Source: Azospirillum rugosum
Lineage (GTDB): Bacteria > Pseudomonadota > Alphaproteobacteria > Azospirillales > Azospirillaceae
Direction: 5' to 3'
DNA: 64,000 nucleotides
Assembly: GCF_017876155.1 (NCBI RefSeq)
Contig: NZ_JAGINP010000003.1
Coordinates: 186,001-250,000, forward strand
The notes beneath the pieces are model-generated. The model ran no database searches and had not been told where the DNA came from. It saw only the letters and a list, made by a program, of their open reading frames with translations. Shown here one piece after another: positions 52,770 through 61,033 of this stretch. Made by a program: the position numbers and the translations under genes. Position 1 is the stretch's first letter, and each line of letters opens with the position of its first letter.

Positions 52770-54409
52770 GACGCTTCCCCGCGGTGGCGGTCGAAGGCGA
52801 GGAAGTGCGCGACCACGGGCGGCTCGGCGCCACGGTGGAAGGCGCGCGCCTCCTCCTGGATGTCGGCGTCGGCGCGGGACACGCGGCGGTGCTGGCGCTG
52901 GTGCTCGGCCCAGGATTCGACGAAGAACCACTCCAGCACGCGTTCCGGGTCGCCGGAGTCCTGGCTGACGCCCCAGGCGTAGGCGCCGTCGCGCCGCCGC
53001 TCCTCCGCCACGCGGTGCAGCGCCGCCAGGAAGCGGTCCTGGTCTTCCGCCGCGATGCGGTACTCGATGGTGATCATCACCGGGCCGCGGTCGCCGCGGA
53101 TGGGCTCCGCGGTCAGCGGCTCCGGCCAGTGGTTGGAGGGCATCAGGTCGGCCTCGCCGGCCGGCAGGCGGACGCGGTGCACGACGGCGGCGACGAGGAG
53201 AAGCCCGGCAGCACCAGCCCACAGGGTGCCCGGAACGCCGATGGCCTCCGCGAGCGCACCCCAGGCGAGGCTGCCGGCGGTCAGGGCGCCGTTGAAGACG
53301 GTCAGATACAGCGCCAGCCCGCGCCCGCGCACCCAGTTGGGCAGGATGGACTGCGTGGTGGCGTTCAGCGTCGTCAGCACGGCGATCCAGGCGGCACCGG
53401 CGACCAGCAGGATCGGGATCGCCGCCCAGCGCGGCGGGGCCAGCGCCAGGAAGACCATCACCAGCGCGGTGACCACGGACGCCCCGAGCATCAGGCCGTC
53501 CTGCCCCACCCGGTCGCGGACGCGCGGCAGCAGCACGGCGCCGCCGATGGCGCCCGCCCCCACCGCACCCAGAAGCAGGCCGTAGAAGCCCGGCCCGCCG
53601 CCGAGGATCTGGCTGGCGACGATGGGCAGCAGGGCCCACAGGGCGCTGGCGCAGGCGAAGAACAGGCCGGCGCGCAGGAAGACGCGGTGCAATTCGCGGC
53701 TGGCGCGGGCGTAGCGCAGGCCGGCGCGCAGCGCGCCGCCGAACTGCTCCGACAGCTCGTCGCGGGCGTCGGGCTGGCGCTTCCACCAGAACAGCGCCAG
53801 GATTACGGCGACGTAGGTCAGCAGGTCGACGCCGTAGGTGACGGCGGCACCAAAGGCGGTGAGGATGGCGCCGCCGGCCGCCGGACCGATGGCGCGGGAG
53901 ATGTTGATGCCCAGGCTGTTGAGCGCGACCGCGCCCTTCAGCTCCGACCGCGGCACCAGCTCCGGCACGATGGACTGCCAGACCGGCGCCATCAGGGCGG
54001 CGCCGACACCGCCGAGGAAGGTCAGCCCGACGATGGACATCACGCTGGCCGTCCCGGCCGCGGCCTGGAGCATCAGGGCGAGGCTGACGCAGCCGAGCCC
54101 GACCTGGATGACGATCAGCATCCGGCGCCGGTCCAGAATGTCCGACAGAACGCCGGCCGGAATGGCGAGCAGGAAGATCGGCAGGGACCCCGCGGCCTGG
54201 ATCAGCGCCACGGTGGCGGGCGAGCCCGACAGATCGAGCACCAGCCAGGCGCTCGCCACGTCGCGCATGAAGGTGCCGATGTTGCCCAGCACCGTCGCCG
54301 CCCACAGGACGGCGAACAGGCGGTTGCGCAGCGGGGCGAAGGCGCCGGCCCGCTGTTCCTTTGGCGGTGGTGCGGTCGCCTTGGCGGTCGGCACGGTCTC
54401 GGCGGTCAT
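52766..54409 (-). CDS. MFS exporter (MFS_3 / EntS-like) with C-terminal ferredoxin-like domain
   Basis: A 547-residue transporter. Twelve hydrophobic spans follow LRNRLFAVLWAATVLGNIGTFM; motif A-like LSDILDRRRMLIVIQ is present. After ~residue 430 a soluble dimeric alpha/beta-barrel-like domain (ITIEYRIAAEDQDRFLAALHRVAEERRRDGAY, LEWFFVESWAEHQRQH) is attached, as is usual in the MFS_3 family. GGGAGG precedes the ATG at 54409. It overlaps the DoxX stop upstream and the porin start downstream. Likely exports a small toxic or signalling compound; the substrate is unknown. Confidence 0.88.
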   Translation of the reverse strand: MTAETVPTAKATAPPPKEQRAGAFAPLRNRLFAVLWAATVLGNIGTFMRDVASAWLVLDLSGSPATVALIQAAGSLPIFLLAIPAGVLSDILDRRRMLIVIQVGLGCVSLALMLQAAAGTASVMSIVGLTFLGGVGAALMAPVWQSIVPELVPRSELKGAVALNSLGINISRAIGPAAGGAILTAFGAAVTYGVDLLTYVAVILALFWWKRQPDARDELSEQFGGALRAGLRYARASRELHRVFLRAGLFFACASALWALLPIVASQILGGGPGFYGLLLGAVGAGAIGGAVLLPRVRDRVGQDGLMLGASVVTALVMVFLALAPPRWAAIPILLVAGAAWIAVLTTLNATTQSILPNWVRGRGLALYLTVFNGALTAGSLAWGALAEAIGVPGTLWAGAAGLLLVAAVVHRVRLPAGEADLMPSNHWPEPLTAEPIRGDRGPVMITIEYRIAAEDQDRFLAALHRVAEERRRDGAYAWGVSQDSGDPERVLEWFFVESWAEHQRQHRRVSRADADIQEEARAFHRGAEPPVVAHFLAFDRHRGEAS

Positions 54410-54864
54410 CAGCGCCTCCCCGGCCGGTGCACCAGCGCCGCCGCGGCGGCGAAGCCGCCGACGATGGCGAGATGCTCCAGGAAGGTGGCGGTCTGGCGGG
54501 CGCGGTCGATTCCGTCGTAGGTCCAGAAGGCGTGGGCGATCAGCGTGGCGACCACGGTGAAGCCGGCCAGCAGGCCGGCGCCCAGCCAGCACCAGCGCCG
54601 CGTCAGGAACAGCGCCGACCCGCCGAGCTGCGTGGCGATCACCGCCGCGGCGACCAGCGCCGGGGAGCCGAGGCCGAGCCCGGCGGCCTCCGCCGCAGCA
54701 CCGTTGAAGTCCAGCAGCTTGACAAATCCGCTGACCGCGTAGGGGGCGGCCAGCGCCAGCCGCGCCAGAAGCCCCAGGGCCGGCCAGTCGAGGATCGCGG
54801 CGATGGGCTGGGGCGCGCTGTCCCGCGCGCGCCCTCCCCCCAATCCACCCAGCGTTTCGGTCAT
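54409..54864 (-). CDS. DoxX family membrane protein
   Basis: A 151-residue membrane protein with about four spans (LLARLALAAPYAVSGFVKLLDF, LVAAAVIATQLGGSALFL, WLGAGLLAGFTVVATLIAHAFW, HLAIVGGFAAAAALV). The SGFVKLLDF segment and overall layout match DoxX-type proteins, linked to thiol/oxidative-stress handling. GGGGAGGGGA lies before the ATG. It lies 14 bp after the amidohydrolase stop and overlaps the MFS gene by the ATGA pattern. Confidence 0.87.
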   Translation of the reverse strand: MTETLGGLGGGRARDSAPQPIAAILDWPALGLLARLALAAPYAVSGFVKLLDFNGAAAEAAGLGLGSPALVAAAVIATQLGGSALFLTRRWCWLGAGLLAGFTVVATLIAHAFWTYDGIDRARQTATFLEHLAIVGGFAAAAALVHRPGRR

Positions 54865-54878
54865 TCCGTCCCCTCCCC

Positions 54879-56849
54879 TCACACGGCCCAGCAGCCGCAG
54901 CCGAAGGCGCCCCAGAAGCTGCGCGCGTCGGCGACCGGCACGTCCGTGGCGAGCGCCGCCGCGTGATCGTGGCCGTGCACCGCGCAGCCGGAATGACAAC
55001 CGCATTCCGCAGCCTGCTTCTGCTCCGCCTTCGGATCCCGGTAGTAGCCGCCGTAGAGCGCGACCGGCGACCAGTCGGGCATGGGCTTCGGCAGCGCCGG
55101 CGCCATCGTGCCGTAGTCGCCCTGGCCGTGGACGACCTTGCCGCCCAGCAGCGTCAGGACGGAGCGGATGTGCGCGATGCGGTCCTCCGGCACCGACAGG
55201 TAGTCGTCGCTGAGCAGCGCGGCGTCGGCCAGCTGACCGGCCTTGATCTGGCCCTTCTTGCCCTGCTCGTTGGAGAACCAGGTGTTGGCCTCCGTCCACA
55301 GGCGGAGCGCCGTCTCGCGGTCCATGCGGTTCGCCATGGGGTAGAGCGCCAGGCCGCCGACCGTCTTTCCGGTGACCAGCCAGGACAGGGATACCCAAGG
55401 GTTGTAGCTCGCCACGCGCGTCGCGTCGGTGCCCGCGCCGACCGGCAGGCCGGCCGCCAGCATCTTGGCGATGGGCGGGGTCGCCTCCGCCGCCTTGGCG
55501 CCGTAGCGCTCAACGAAGTATTCGCCCTGGAAAGCCATGCGGTGCTGCACGGCGATGCCGCCGCCGAGTGCCGCAATGCGGTCGATGTTGCGGTCGCTGA
55601 TCGTCTCCGCGTGGTCGAAGAACCAGTTCAGCCCCTGCAAGGGAATGTCGCGGTTGACCTTCTCGAACACGTCCAGCGCGCGGCCGATGGTTTCGTCGTA
55701 GGTGGCGTGCAGCCGCCAGGGCCAGCGCTTCTCCGCCAGCAGGCGGACCACCGGCTCCAGGTCGGCCTCCATGTTCGGCGGCATCTCCGGCCGGGCGACG
55801 CGGAAATCCTCGAAGTCGGCCGCGGAGTAGACCAGCATCTCCCCCGCGCCGTTCAGGCGGTAGGTGTCGTCACCGTGGCCCGGCTTCACCGTGGAGGACC
55901 AGGTGGCGAAGTCCTGCAACTCCTCCCTGGGCTTCTGGGTGAACAGGTTGTAGGCGATGCGCAGCGTCATCTCGCCGTCGGCGTGCAGCTTCTCGATGAT
56001 CGCGTAGTCGTCGGGGTAGTTCTGGTAGCCGCCGCCGGCGTCGATCACGCTGGTGACGCCCAGCCCGTTCAGCTCCCGCATGAAGTGCTTGGTGGAGTTC
56101 AGCTGGTATTCCGGCGGCAGCTTCGGCCCCTTGGCGAGGGTCGAATAGAGGATCGTGGCGTTGGGCTGGGCGAGCAGCAGGCCGGTCGGGTTGCCGGCCG
56201 CGTCGCGCACGATCTCCCCGCCCGGCGGGTTCGGCGTGTCCTTGGTGTAGCCCACGACGCGCAGCGCCGCGGCGTTCAGCAGGGCGCGGTCGTAGAGGTG
56301 CAGGATGAAGACCGGGGTGTCCGGGGCGACGGCGTTCAGCTCGTCGAGAGTCGGCAGGCGCTTCTCGGCGAACTGGTGCTCGGTGAAGCCGCCGACCACG
56401 CGGACCCACTGCGGCGCCGGGGTGCGGTCCACCTGGGCGCGCAGCATCGCCATGGCGTCGGCCAGGGTCGGCACGCCGTCCCAGCGCAGCTCCATGTTGT
56501 AGTTCAGGCCGCCGCGGATGATGTGCAGGTGGCTGTCGATCAGGCCGGGGACCAGGCGGCGCCCCTTGGCGTCGATGACGGCGGCGTCCGGCGCCGCGGC
56601 GGCCCGCGCCTCGGCCTCGCTGCCGACCGCGAGGAAGCGCCCGTCGCGGATCGCCACGGCCTCGGCCTGCGGGTTCTCGCGGTCGAGCGTGGTGATCTTC
56701 GCGTTGATAATCACGAGATCGGTGGACGGCATGGCGGCGCTCCCGGTTCGGGATGTTATGGAGGACAGGATGGGGGCGGCGAGCAGGGACGCGGCGGCGC
56801 TGCCGGCCATCGCCCCGCGGCGGGTCAGCCCGGTCAGACGCGGCTTCAC
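54879..56849 (-). CDS. Tat-exported YtcJ-like amidohydrolase
   Basis: A 656-residue metal-dependent amidohydrolase (amidohydro_3 group). The N-terminus VKPRLTGLTRRGAMAGSAAASLLAAP has a twin-arginine signal (TRRGAM). Then TDLVIINAKITTLD, VPGLIDSHLHI (metal-binding HxH), a late FDHAETISDRN (His) and GAGTDATRVASYNPW (Asp). The C-terminus CGCHSGCAVHGHDHAA...FGCGCWAV is unusually Cys/His-rich and may bind a metal. The GTG at 56849 overlaps the XapX stop. Periplasmic; substrate unknown. The family includes several annotated as amidases or imidazolonepropionase-like. Confidence 0.88.
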   Translation of the reverse strand: MKPRLTGLTRRGAMAGSAAASLLAAPILSSITSRTGSAAMPSTDLVIINAKITTLDRENPQAEAVAIRDGRFLAVGSEAEARAAAAPDAAVIDAKGRRLVPGLIDSHLHIIRGGLNYNMELRWDGVPTLADAMAMLRAQVDRTPAPQWVRVVGGFTEHQFAEKRLPTLDELNAVAPDTPVFILHLYDRALLNAAALRVVGYTKDTPNPPGGEIVRDAAGNPTGLLLAQPNATILYSTLAKGPKLPPEYQLNSTKHFMRELNGLGVTSVIDAGGGYQNYPDDYAIIEKLHADGEMTLRIAYNLFTQKPREELQDFATWSSTVKPGHGDDTYRLNGAGEMLVYSAADFEDFRVARPEMPPNMEADLEPVVRLLAEKRWPWRLHATYDETIGRALDVFEKVNRDIPLQGLNWFFDHAETISDRNIDRIAALGGGIAVQHRMAFQGEYFVERYGAKAAEATPPIAKMLAAGLPVGAGTDATRVASYNPWVSLSWLVTGKTVGGLALYPMANRMDRETALRLWTEANTWFSNEQGKKGQIKAGQLADAALLSDDYLSVPEDRIAHIRSVLTLLGGKVVHGQGDYGTMAPALPKPMPDWSPVALYGGYYRDPKAEQKQAAECGCHSGCAVHGHDHAAALATDVPVADARSFWGAFGCGCWAV

Positions 56850-57115
56850 GCGCGTTCCCCCGTGGCCGGCTTGTCCGGAGCATTTCCTCCGGCCTGCGGG
56901 CCGAGGACGTGGCGGGCGCAGTCGGTCTGGATGAAGGCGACGACCGGCTTGCCGGCGACCAGCCGCTTGACGACCGGCACGACCTGCTCGCCGACCAGCA
57001 TGCCGAGTAGGCCGATCAGCGCGATGGTCGGCGGCGCCGGAGAGCGCACCCCGATCAGCGCGTAGATGACGCCGACCAGGATGCCGGCGCCGAGCGATAG
57101 GAGATAGGGCATCAT
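56846..57115 (-). CDS. XapX domain small membrane protein
   Basis: An 89-residue protein with two predicted spans: MMPYLLSLGAGILVGVIYALIGVRSPAPP and IALIGLLGMLVGEQVVPVVKRL, the classic XapX pattern (GVRSPAPPTIALIGLLGMLVGEQ). The C-terminal ~25 residues are soluble. The start is ATG at 57115 or the adjacent one at 57112. XapX genes are commonly found beside hydrolase genes of this operon type, but the biochemical role is unknown. Its stop overlaps the amidohydrolase GTG. Confidence 0.88.
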   Translation of the reverse strand: MMPYLLSLGAGILVGVIYALIGVRSPAPPTIALIGLLGMLVGEQVVPVVKRLVAGKPVVAFIQTDCARHVLGPQAGGNAPDKPATGERA

Positions 57116-57198
57116 CGGACCGTTCTCGGGCCAAAGGTTTGGAAGTTCGGCGGGGCAGCAGTCCGGCCACGCCGGGACGCTCGGACGCACGCGTCAAG

Positions 57199-57316
57199 CC
57201 CTTCTCCCCTGTGTGGGAGAAGGGTTGGGATGAGGGGGCGGCCGCAGGCCGGAAACCCGTCGCATCACAGGCGCGTCACCCCTCACCCCAACCCCTCTCC
57301 CACAAGGGGAGAGGGG
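57199..57316. repeat. Intergenic inverted-repeat (REP-like) element
   Basis: Two hairpins, CCCTTCTCCC/GGGAGAAGGG at 57199-57224 and CCCCTCTCCC/GGGAGAGGGG at 57292-57316, bracket a GC-rich centre. It is the same type as 4163-4309. It lies between the YcaC-like gene and XapX and may act as a partial transcription or RNA-stability signal. Confidence 0.8.
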
Positions 57317-57343
57317 CTCGACGCCTGCACCTCGCCGAGTGAC

Positions 57344-58015
57344 TTACGCGGCGGCGCTGTGGCCGCCTTCCGAGGCGCCGAACATGGTCTTGGCGTAGAT
57401 GATGCCGAGGCCGTAGGCGCCGCCGTACTTCTTGGCGATGCCGGTGGTCATCTCGTAGGTCTCCGTCCGCGCCCAGTCGCGCTGGAGTTCGAGCATGTAC
57501 TGGAGCGAGGTCATCGGGCGGACGCCGGCCTGGATCATGCGCTCCATCGCGCGCTGGTGCGCCTCGACGGAGACGTCGCCGCAGGCGTCGGTGATCACGT
57601 AGACCTCATAGCCCTGGTCGATGGCCGACAGGGTCGGGCCGACGATGCAGACCGACGTCCACAGGCCGCAGAACACCAGACGGTCCTTGCCGATGGCGTT
57701 GATGCGCTTGATGACGTTGGCGTCTTCCCAGGTGTTCATGGAGGTGCGGTCGGTCACCTCGGCGTTCGGGAAGGCGTCGGTGATCTCGGAGAAGATCGGG
57801 CCGGAGAAGCTCTTCTCCGCGACCGTGGTCAGGACGGTGGTGACGCCGAAGCCGGCCGCGGCGTGGGCGACCAGCGCCGTGTTGGTCCGCAGGGTGGTGG
57901 CGTCGATGGAATGGGTCGCGAAGGCCATCTGCGACTGGTGGTCGATCATGACCAGCGTGTGGTCGCGCGGGGACAGCAGGGTCTTGCCGGGGGTCGCCGT
58001 GGCGGTGATGCTCAT
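57344..58015 (-). CDS. Isochorismatase-like cysteine hydrolase (YcaC-like)
   Basis: A 223-residue hydrolase of the isochorismatase superfamily. Asp in MIDHQSQMAF, Lys in TVAEKSFSGP and the catalytic Cys in FCGLWTSVCIVGPTLSA form the usual Asp/Lys/Cys set; GYEVYVITDACGDVSVEAH is a family hallmark. The YcaC group has no settled substrate. GAGGGAAGAG before the ATG at 58015 is a good ribosome site; the frame is open upstream but not conserved. First gene of the minus-strand set reaching the porin. Divergent from the MASE4 kinase gene, which may regulate it. Confidence 0.9.
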   Translation of the reverse strand: MSITATATPGKTLLSPRDHTLVMIDHQSQMAFATHSIDATTLRTNTALVAHAAAGFGVTTVLTTVAEKSFSGPIFSEITDAFPNAEVTDRTSMNTWEDANVIKRINAIGKDRLVFCGLWTSVCIVGPTLSAIDQGYEVYVITDACGDVSVEAHQRAMERMIQAGVRPMTSLQYMLELQRDWARTETYEMTTGIAKKYGGAYGLGIIYAKTMFGASEGGHSAAA

Positions 58016-58150
58016 GTCTCTTCCCTCTTTTCGTTCATCATTTGGAGCGATCCGGGTCTGGAGCGATCCGGGCCGGAAGCGATCCGGTCGATGAGCGGCA
58101 GCATGGGGAAGCTTGCCGAAAGGCGACATTGAACTTGCGTTTTCCAGGTC

Positions 58151-58166
58151 TATACCAACGTATAAT
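58151..58166. promoter_or_regulatory. TATAC-CAAC-GTATA inverted repeat overlapping a TATAAT box
   Basis: Arms TATAC (58151-58155) and GTATA (58160-58164) in the intergenic region between the YcaC-like and MASE4 kinase genes; a consensus TATAAT at 58161-58166 overlaps the right arm. No good -35 partner. Suggests a regulated rightward promoter. Confidence 0.45.
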
Positions 58167-58280
58167 CGTCCATGTGCGGTCCAGCGCTGTTCTCGCCTGG
58201 ACCCCACGTCAATAACCCAAACGACCTACCTTACCCGAACCAACAGATCGGCGCCCCTTCTCCTTAGCAGAGCCACAGCG

Positions 58281-59939
58281 ATGCCGAAACCAGCCGTGCC
58301 CGGCGACCAGCTGCTTCTTCCGTCCCTGTCGCCGGGACCAACGCAACTCAGGCTTGCCGCTGGTATCGTGCTCGCCCTGGTCGTGGCGGCGGCCCTGGCC
58401 TACCCCAACGCCGAGCAGCCGTTCCCGGCCGGAACCGTCCTGCTGCCGGCCTACGCCGCCGTCGTGCTGACGACGGAGGCGATCACGGCGGCGCTTCTGT
58501 TCGCCCAATTCTCCACGCAGCGTTCGCCGGCCCTGCTGGTGCTGGCGGTGGGGTATCTCTTCACGGGGCTGATGATCGTGCCCTGGGCGCTGACCTTTCC
58601 GGGCGTCTTCGCGCCGGACGGGCTGCTCGGCGCCAACCTGCAGAGCACCGCCGCCATCGCCGCCCTGCGGCGGGTGGGCTTTCCGCTGTTCGTCCTGGCC
58701 TACGCGCTGATGAAGGACCGGGTGCCGGAGACGAACGCCGGCTCGCGCCCGGTCGTCCTGGCCGCGGTCGCGGCGACGCTGGCCGCCATCCTTGCCGCGA
58801 CCGCGGTCGCCGTCGAGGTTCCGTCCGTCCTGCCGCGCTTCATGGTCAGCACCAGCCAGACCACGGAGCTTTGGGATGTCGTCCCGGCGGTGGCGCTCGT
58901 CCTCTGCGGCGCGGGCCTCGCCGCCTTTGCGTGGCGCTGGCGGCGCCGGTCGGTGCTCGACCTCTGGCTGGTCGTGGTGCTGTGCGCCTGGGCCATCGAA
59001 TCCTTCCTGCTGGGCTTCGCCGGCGGGGGACGGTTCAGCGTCGGCTGGTGGGCGGGGCGGAGCTACGGCCTTGCCGCGTCCTGCGTGGTCCTGGTCGTCC
59101 TGATGGCCGAGATCACGACGCTCTACGCCCGGATCGTCCGGTCGATGGCGGCGGAGCGTTGCGTGCGCGAGGCCAAGCTCGCCAGCCTGGAGGCGTTGTC
59201 CGCCGCCATCGCGCATGAGGTCAACCAGCCCCTGGCGAGCATGGTGACCAACGCCGAGGCCGGCCTGCGCTGGCTGAACCGCCCGGTTCCGGACCTTGGG
59301 GAAGCGCGGGAGGCGCTGGCCTGCATCGCCAAGGACGGCCACCGCGCCGCGCGCGTGATCGAGGGCATCCGCGCGGCCTTCCGCAAGTCGCCGCAGGCGC
59401 GGGTCCCGCTGGACATCAACGCCATCGTCCAGGACACGCTGAAGCACGCGCGCGGCGACCTGCGGGCCAACCGCGTGTCGGTCTTCGCCGAGTTCGACGA
59501 GACCCTGCCCTGGGTCAACGGCAATCCGGTGCAGCTCCAGCAGGTCGTGCTGAACCTCGTCGCCAACGCCGTCGATGCCATGGGCGCGGTCACCGACCGG
59601 GCGCGCGTGCTGCGCCTGCGGTCCGCGCGCCAGGGAACCGGCAGCGTCCTCGTCGTCGTCGAGGATTCCGGCACCGGGCTGGAGCCGACGCAGGAGGAGC
59701 GGCTGTTCGAACCTTTCTTCACCACCAAGCCGAACGGGAGCGGCATGGGCCTGACCATTTGCCAGTCCATCATCGAAGCGCACGGCGGCCGGCTGTGGAC
59801 GACCGGGAACCGCCCCCACGGCGCCGTCTTCCAGTTCACGCTGCCCATCGACCAGGAGTTCGCCCAGGAACGTGCCGGGGACGACGCCAGGAACAACGCC
59901 TGGGACCGCGCCGCGCCGGCGACGGAGCGCGCCCAATGA
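58281..59939 (+). CDS. MASE4-domain sensor histidine kinase
   Basis: A 552-residue membrane histidine kinase. Residues ~20-275 are about eight hydrophobic spans forming a MASE4-type sensor (LRLAAGIVLALVVAAALAYPNAEQPFPAGT, QSTAAIAALRRVGFPLFVLAYALMKD). The phospho-acceptor is His312 in AAIAHEVNQPLASMVTNAE, an FixL/DctB-type H-box; the ATPase has LNLVANAVDAM, VEDSGTGLEP, FEPFFTTKPNGSGMGLTI. The ribosome site before the ATG at 58281 is weak. Its stop overlaps the start of the response-regulator gene (ATGA). The ligand is unknown. Confidence 0.9.
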   Translation: MPKPAVPGDQLLLPSLSPGPTQLRLAAGIVLALVVAAALAYPNAEQPFPAGTVLLPAYAAVVLTTEAITAALLFAQFSTQRSPALLVLAVGYLFTGLMIVPWALTFPGVFAPDGLLGANLQSTAAIAALRRVGFPLFVLAYALMKDRVPETNAGSRPVVLAAVAATLAAILAATAVAVEVPSVLPRFMVSTSQTTELWDVVPAVALVLCGAGLAAFAWRWRRRSVLDLWLVVVLCAWAIESFLLGFAGGGRFSVGWWAGRSYGLAASCVVLVVLMAEITTLYARIVRSMAAERCVREAKLASLEALSAAIAHEVNQPLASMVTNAEAGLRWLNRPVPDLGEAREALACIAKDGHRAARVIEGIRAAFRKSPQARVPLDINAIVQDTLKHARGDLRANRVSVFAEFDETLPWVNGNPVQLQQVVLNLVANAVDAMGAVTDRARVLRLRSARQGTGSVLVVVEDSGTGLEPTQEERLFEPFFTTKPNGSGMGLTICQSIIEAHGGRLWTTGNRPHGAVFQFTLPIDQEFAQERAGDDARNNAWDRAAPATERAQ

Positions 59940-60577
59940 CGAACGACCCGTCCTTCGTCTGCATCGTCGACGATGACGCCTCCATCCGCCAAGCCCTCGC
60001 GGGGCTGTTGCGCTCGGTCGGGCTGACGGTCTTCGCCTACCCGTCCACCGAGGATTTCCTGCACGACGCGCGGCCCGTCGGCGCGGGCTGCCTCGTGCTC
60101 GACGTGCGGCTGCCCGGCCAGAGCGGGCTGGAATTCCAGAGGGAGCTGGAGGGGATGGGCATCCACCTTCCGGTCATCTTCATCACCGGGCACGGCGACA
60201 TCCCCATGTCGGTGACCGCGATGAAGGCCGGCGCGCTGGAGTTCCTGACCAAGCCATTCCGCGACCAGGACCTGCTGGACGCCGTCCACAAGGCCATCGA
60301 ACTCGACCGGGAACGGCGGCGGGACGACGCCGCGCTCAGCGAATTGCGCGAGCGCTTCCGGTCGCTGACCCCGCGGGAGCGGGAGATCATGCTGCTCGTC
60401 GCCGCGGGGCAGCTCAACAAGCAGATCGCCGCCGCGCTGAACCTCAGCGAGATCACCATCAAGGTCCACCGCGCCCAGGTCATGCGCAAGATGCAGGCGA
60501 AGTCCCTGCCGGACCTCGTCCGCATCGCCGACAAGGTCTCGTCCCTGCCGTTCCGCTTCTCGGGGGCCGAATTGTAG
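59936..60577 (+). CDS. FixJ/NodW-type response regulator
   Basis: A 213-residue regulator. The receiver is canonical: VDDDASIRQAL, acceptor Asp in CLVLDVRLPG, Thr in VIFITGHGD, Lys in LEFLTKPF. After a linker, a LuxR helix-turn-helix (SLTPREREIMLLVAAGQLNKQIAAALNLSEITIKVHRAQVMRKM). Translationally coupled to the MASE4 kinase and thus its partner. Its intact phosphorylation site contrasts with the five degenerate receivers upstream. Possible targets are itself and the divergent YcaC-XapX-porin set. Confidence 0.93.
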   Translation: MTNDPSFVCIVDDDASIRQALAGLLRSVGLTVFAYPSTEDFLHDARPVGAGCLVLDVRLPGQSGLEFQRELEGMGIHLPVIFITGHGDIPMSVTAMKAGALEFLTKPFRDQDLLDAVHKAIELDRERRRDDAALSELRERFRSLTPREREIMLLVAAGQLNKQIAAALNLSEITIKVHRAQVMRKMQAKSLPDLVRIADKVSSLPFRFSGAEL

Positions 60578-60589
60578 CGCCGGCCCCCT

Positions 60590-61033
60590 CTATTTCGGCA
60601 GCTTCACGATGTTGAACCAGTAGTTTTCCAGGCCGCTGATCACGGTGAAGAAGTCCTGGAGGTCCAGCGGCTTGGTGACGAAGCTGTTGGCGCCCAGCTG
60701 GTAGATGGCCTCGACGTCCTGCTGCACGTCGGAGGTGGTCAGCACCACCACGGGGATGCCGCGCAGCTCCGGGTCCTTCTTCACCTCCGCCAGCACCCCG
60801 CGCCCGTCCAGGCGGGGCATGTTGAGGTCGAGCAGGATCAGGTCCGGACGCCGCGCGTGGGCGTGGCACGGGTCCTCCCGCCGCAGGTAGGCCAGCGCCT
60901 CCACCCCGTCCACGGCGTGGTGCACGTCGCAGAGGACGCGCCCTTCCCGGATCGCCCGCTTCGCGAGCCCCGCGTCGGCGGGGTCGTCCTCGACCAGCAG
61001 GATGTGGAAAGGCGCGTGGGGCAAAGCGCTCAT
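60590..61033 (-). CDS. Rcp1-like CheY-type response regulator
   Basis: A 147-residue receiver-only protein: LLVEDDPADAGLAKRAI, acceptor Asp in LILLDLNMPRLDG, VVVLTTSDVQQDV and the Lys in SFVTKPLDLQDF. The long loop LRREDPCHAHARRPDL is typical of Rcp1-type partners of phytochrome-class kinases. No output domain; it probably acts by phosphorelay or protein contact. Its start overlaps the stop of the CHASE kinase gene (ATGA). Converges with the FixJ-type gene. Confidence 0.93.
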   Translation of the reverse strand: MSALPHAPFHILLVEDDPADAGLAKRAIREGRVLCDVHHAVDGVEALAYLRREDPCHAHARRPDLILLDLNMPRLDGRGVLAEVKKDPELRGIPVVVLTTSDVQQDVEAIYQLGANSFVTKPLDLQDFFTVISGLENYWFNIVKLPK

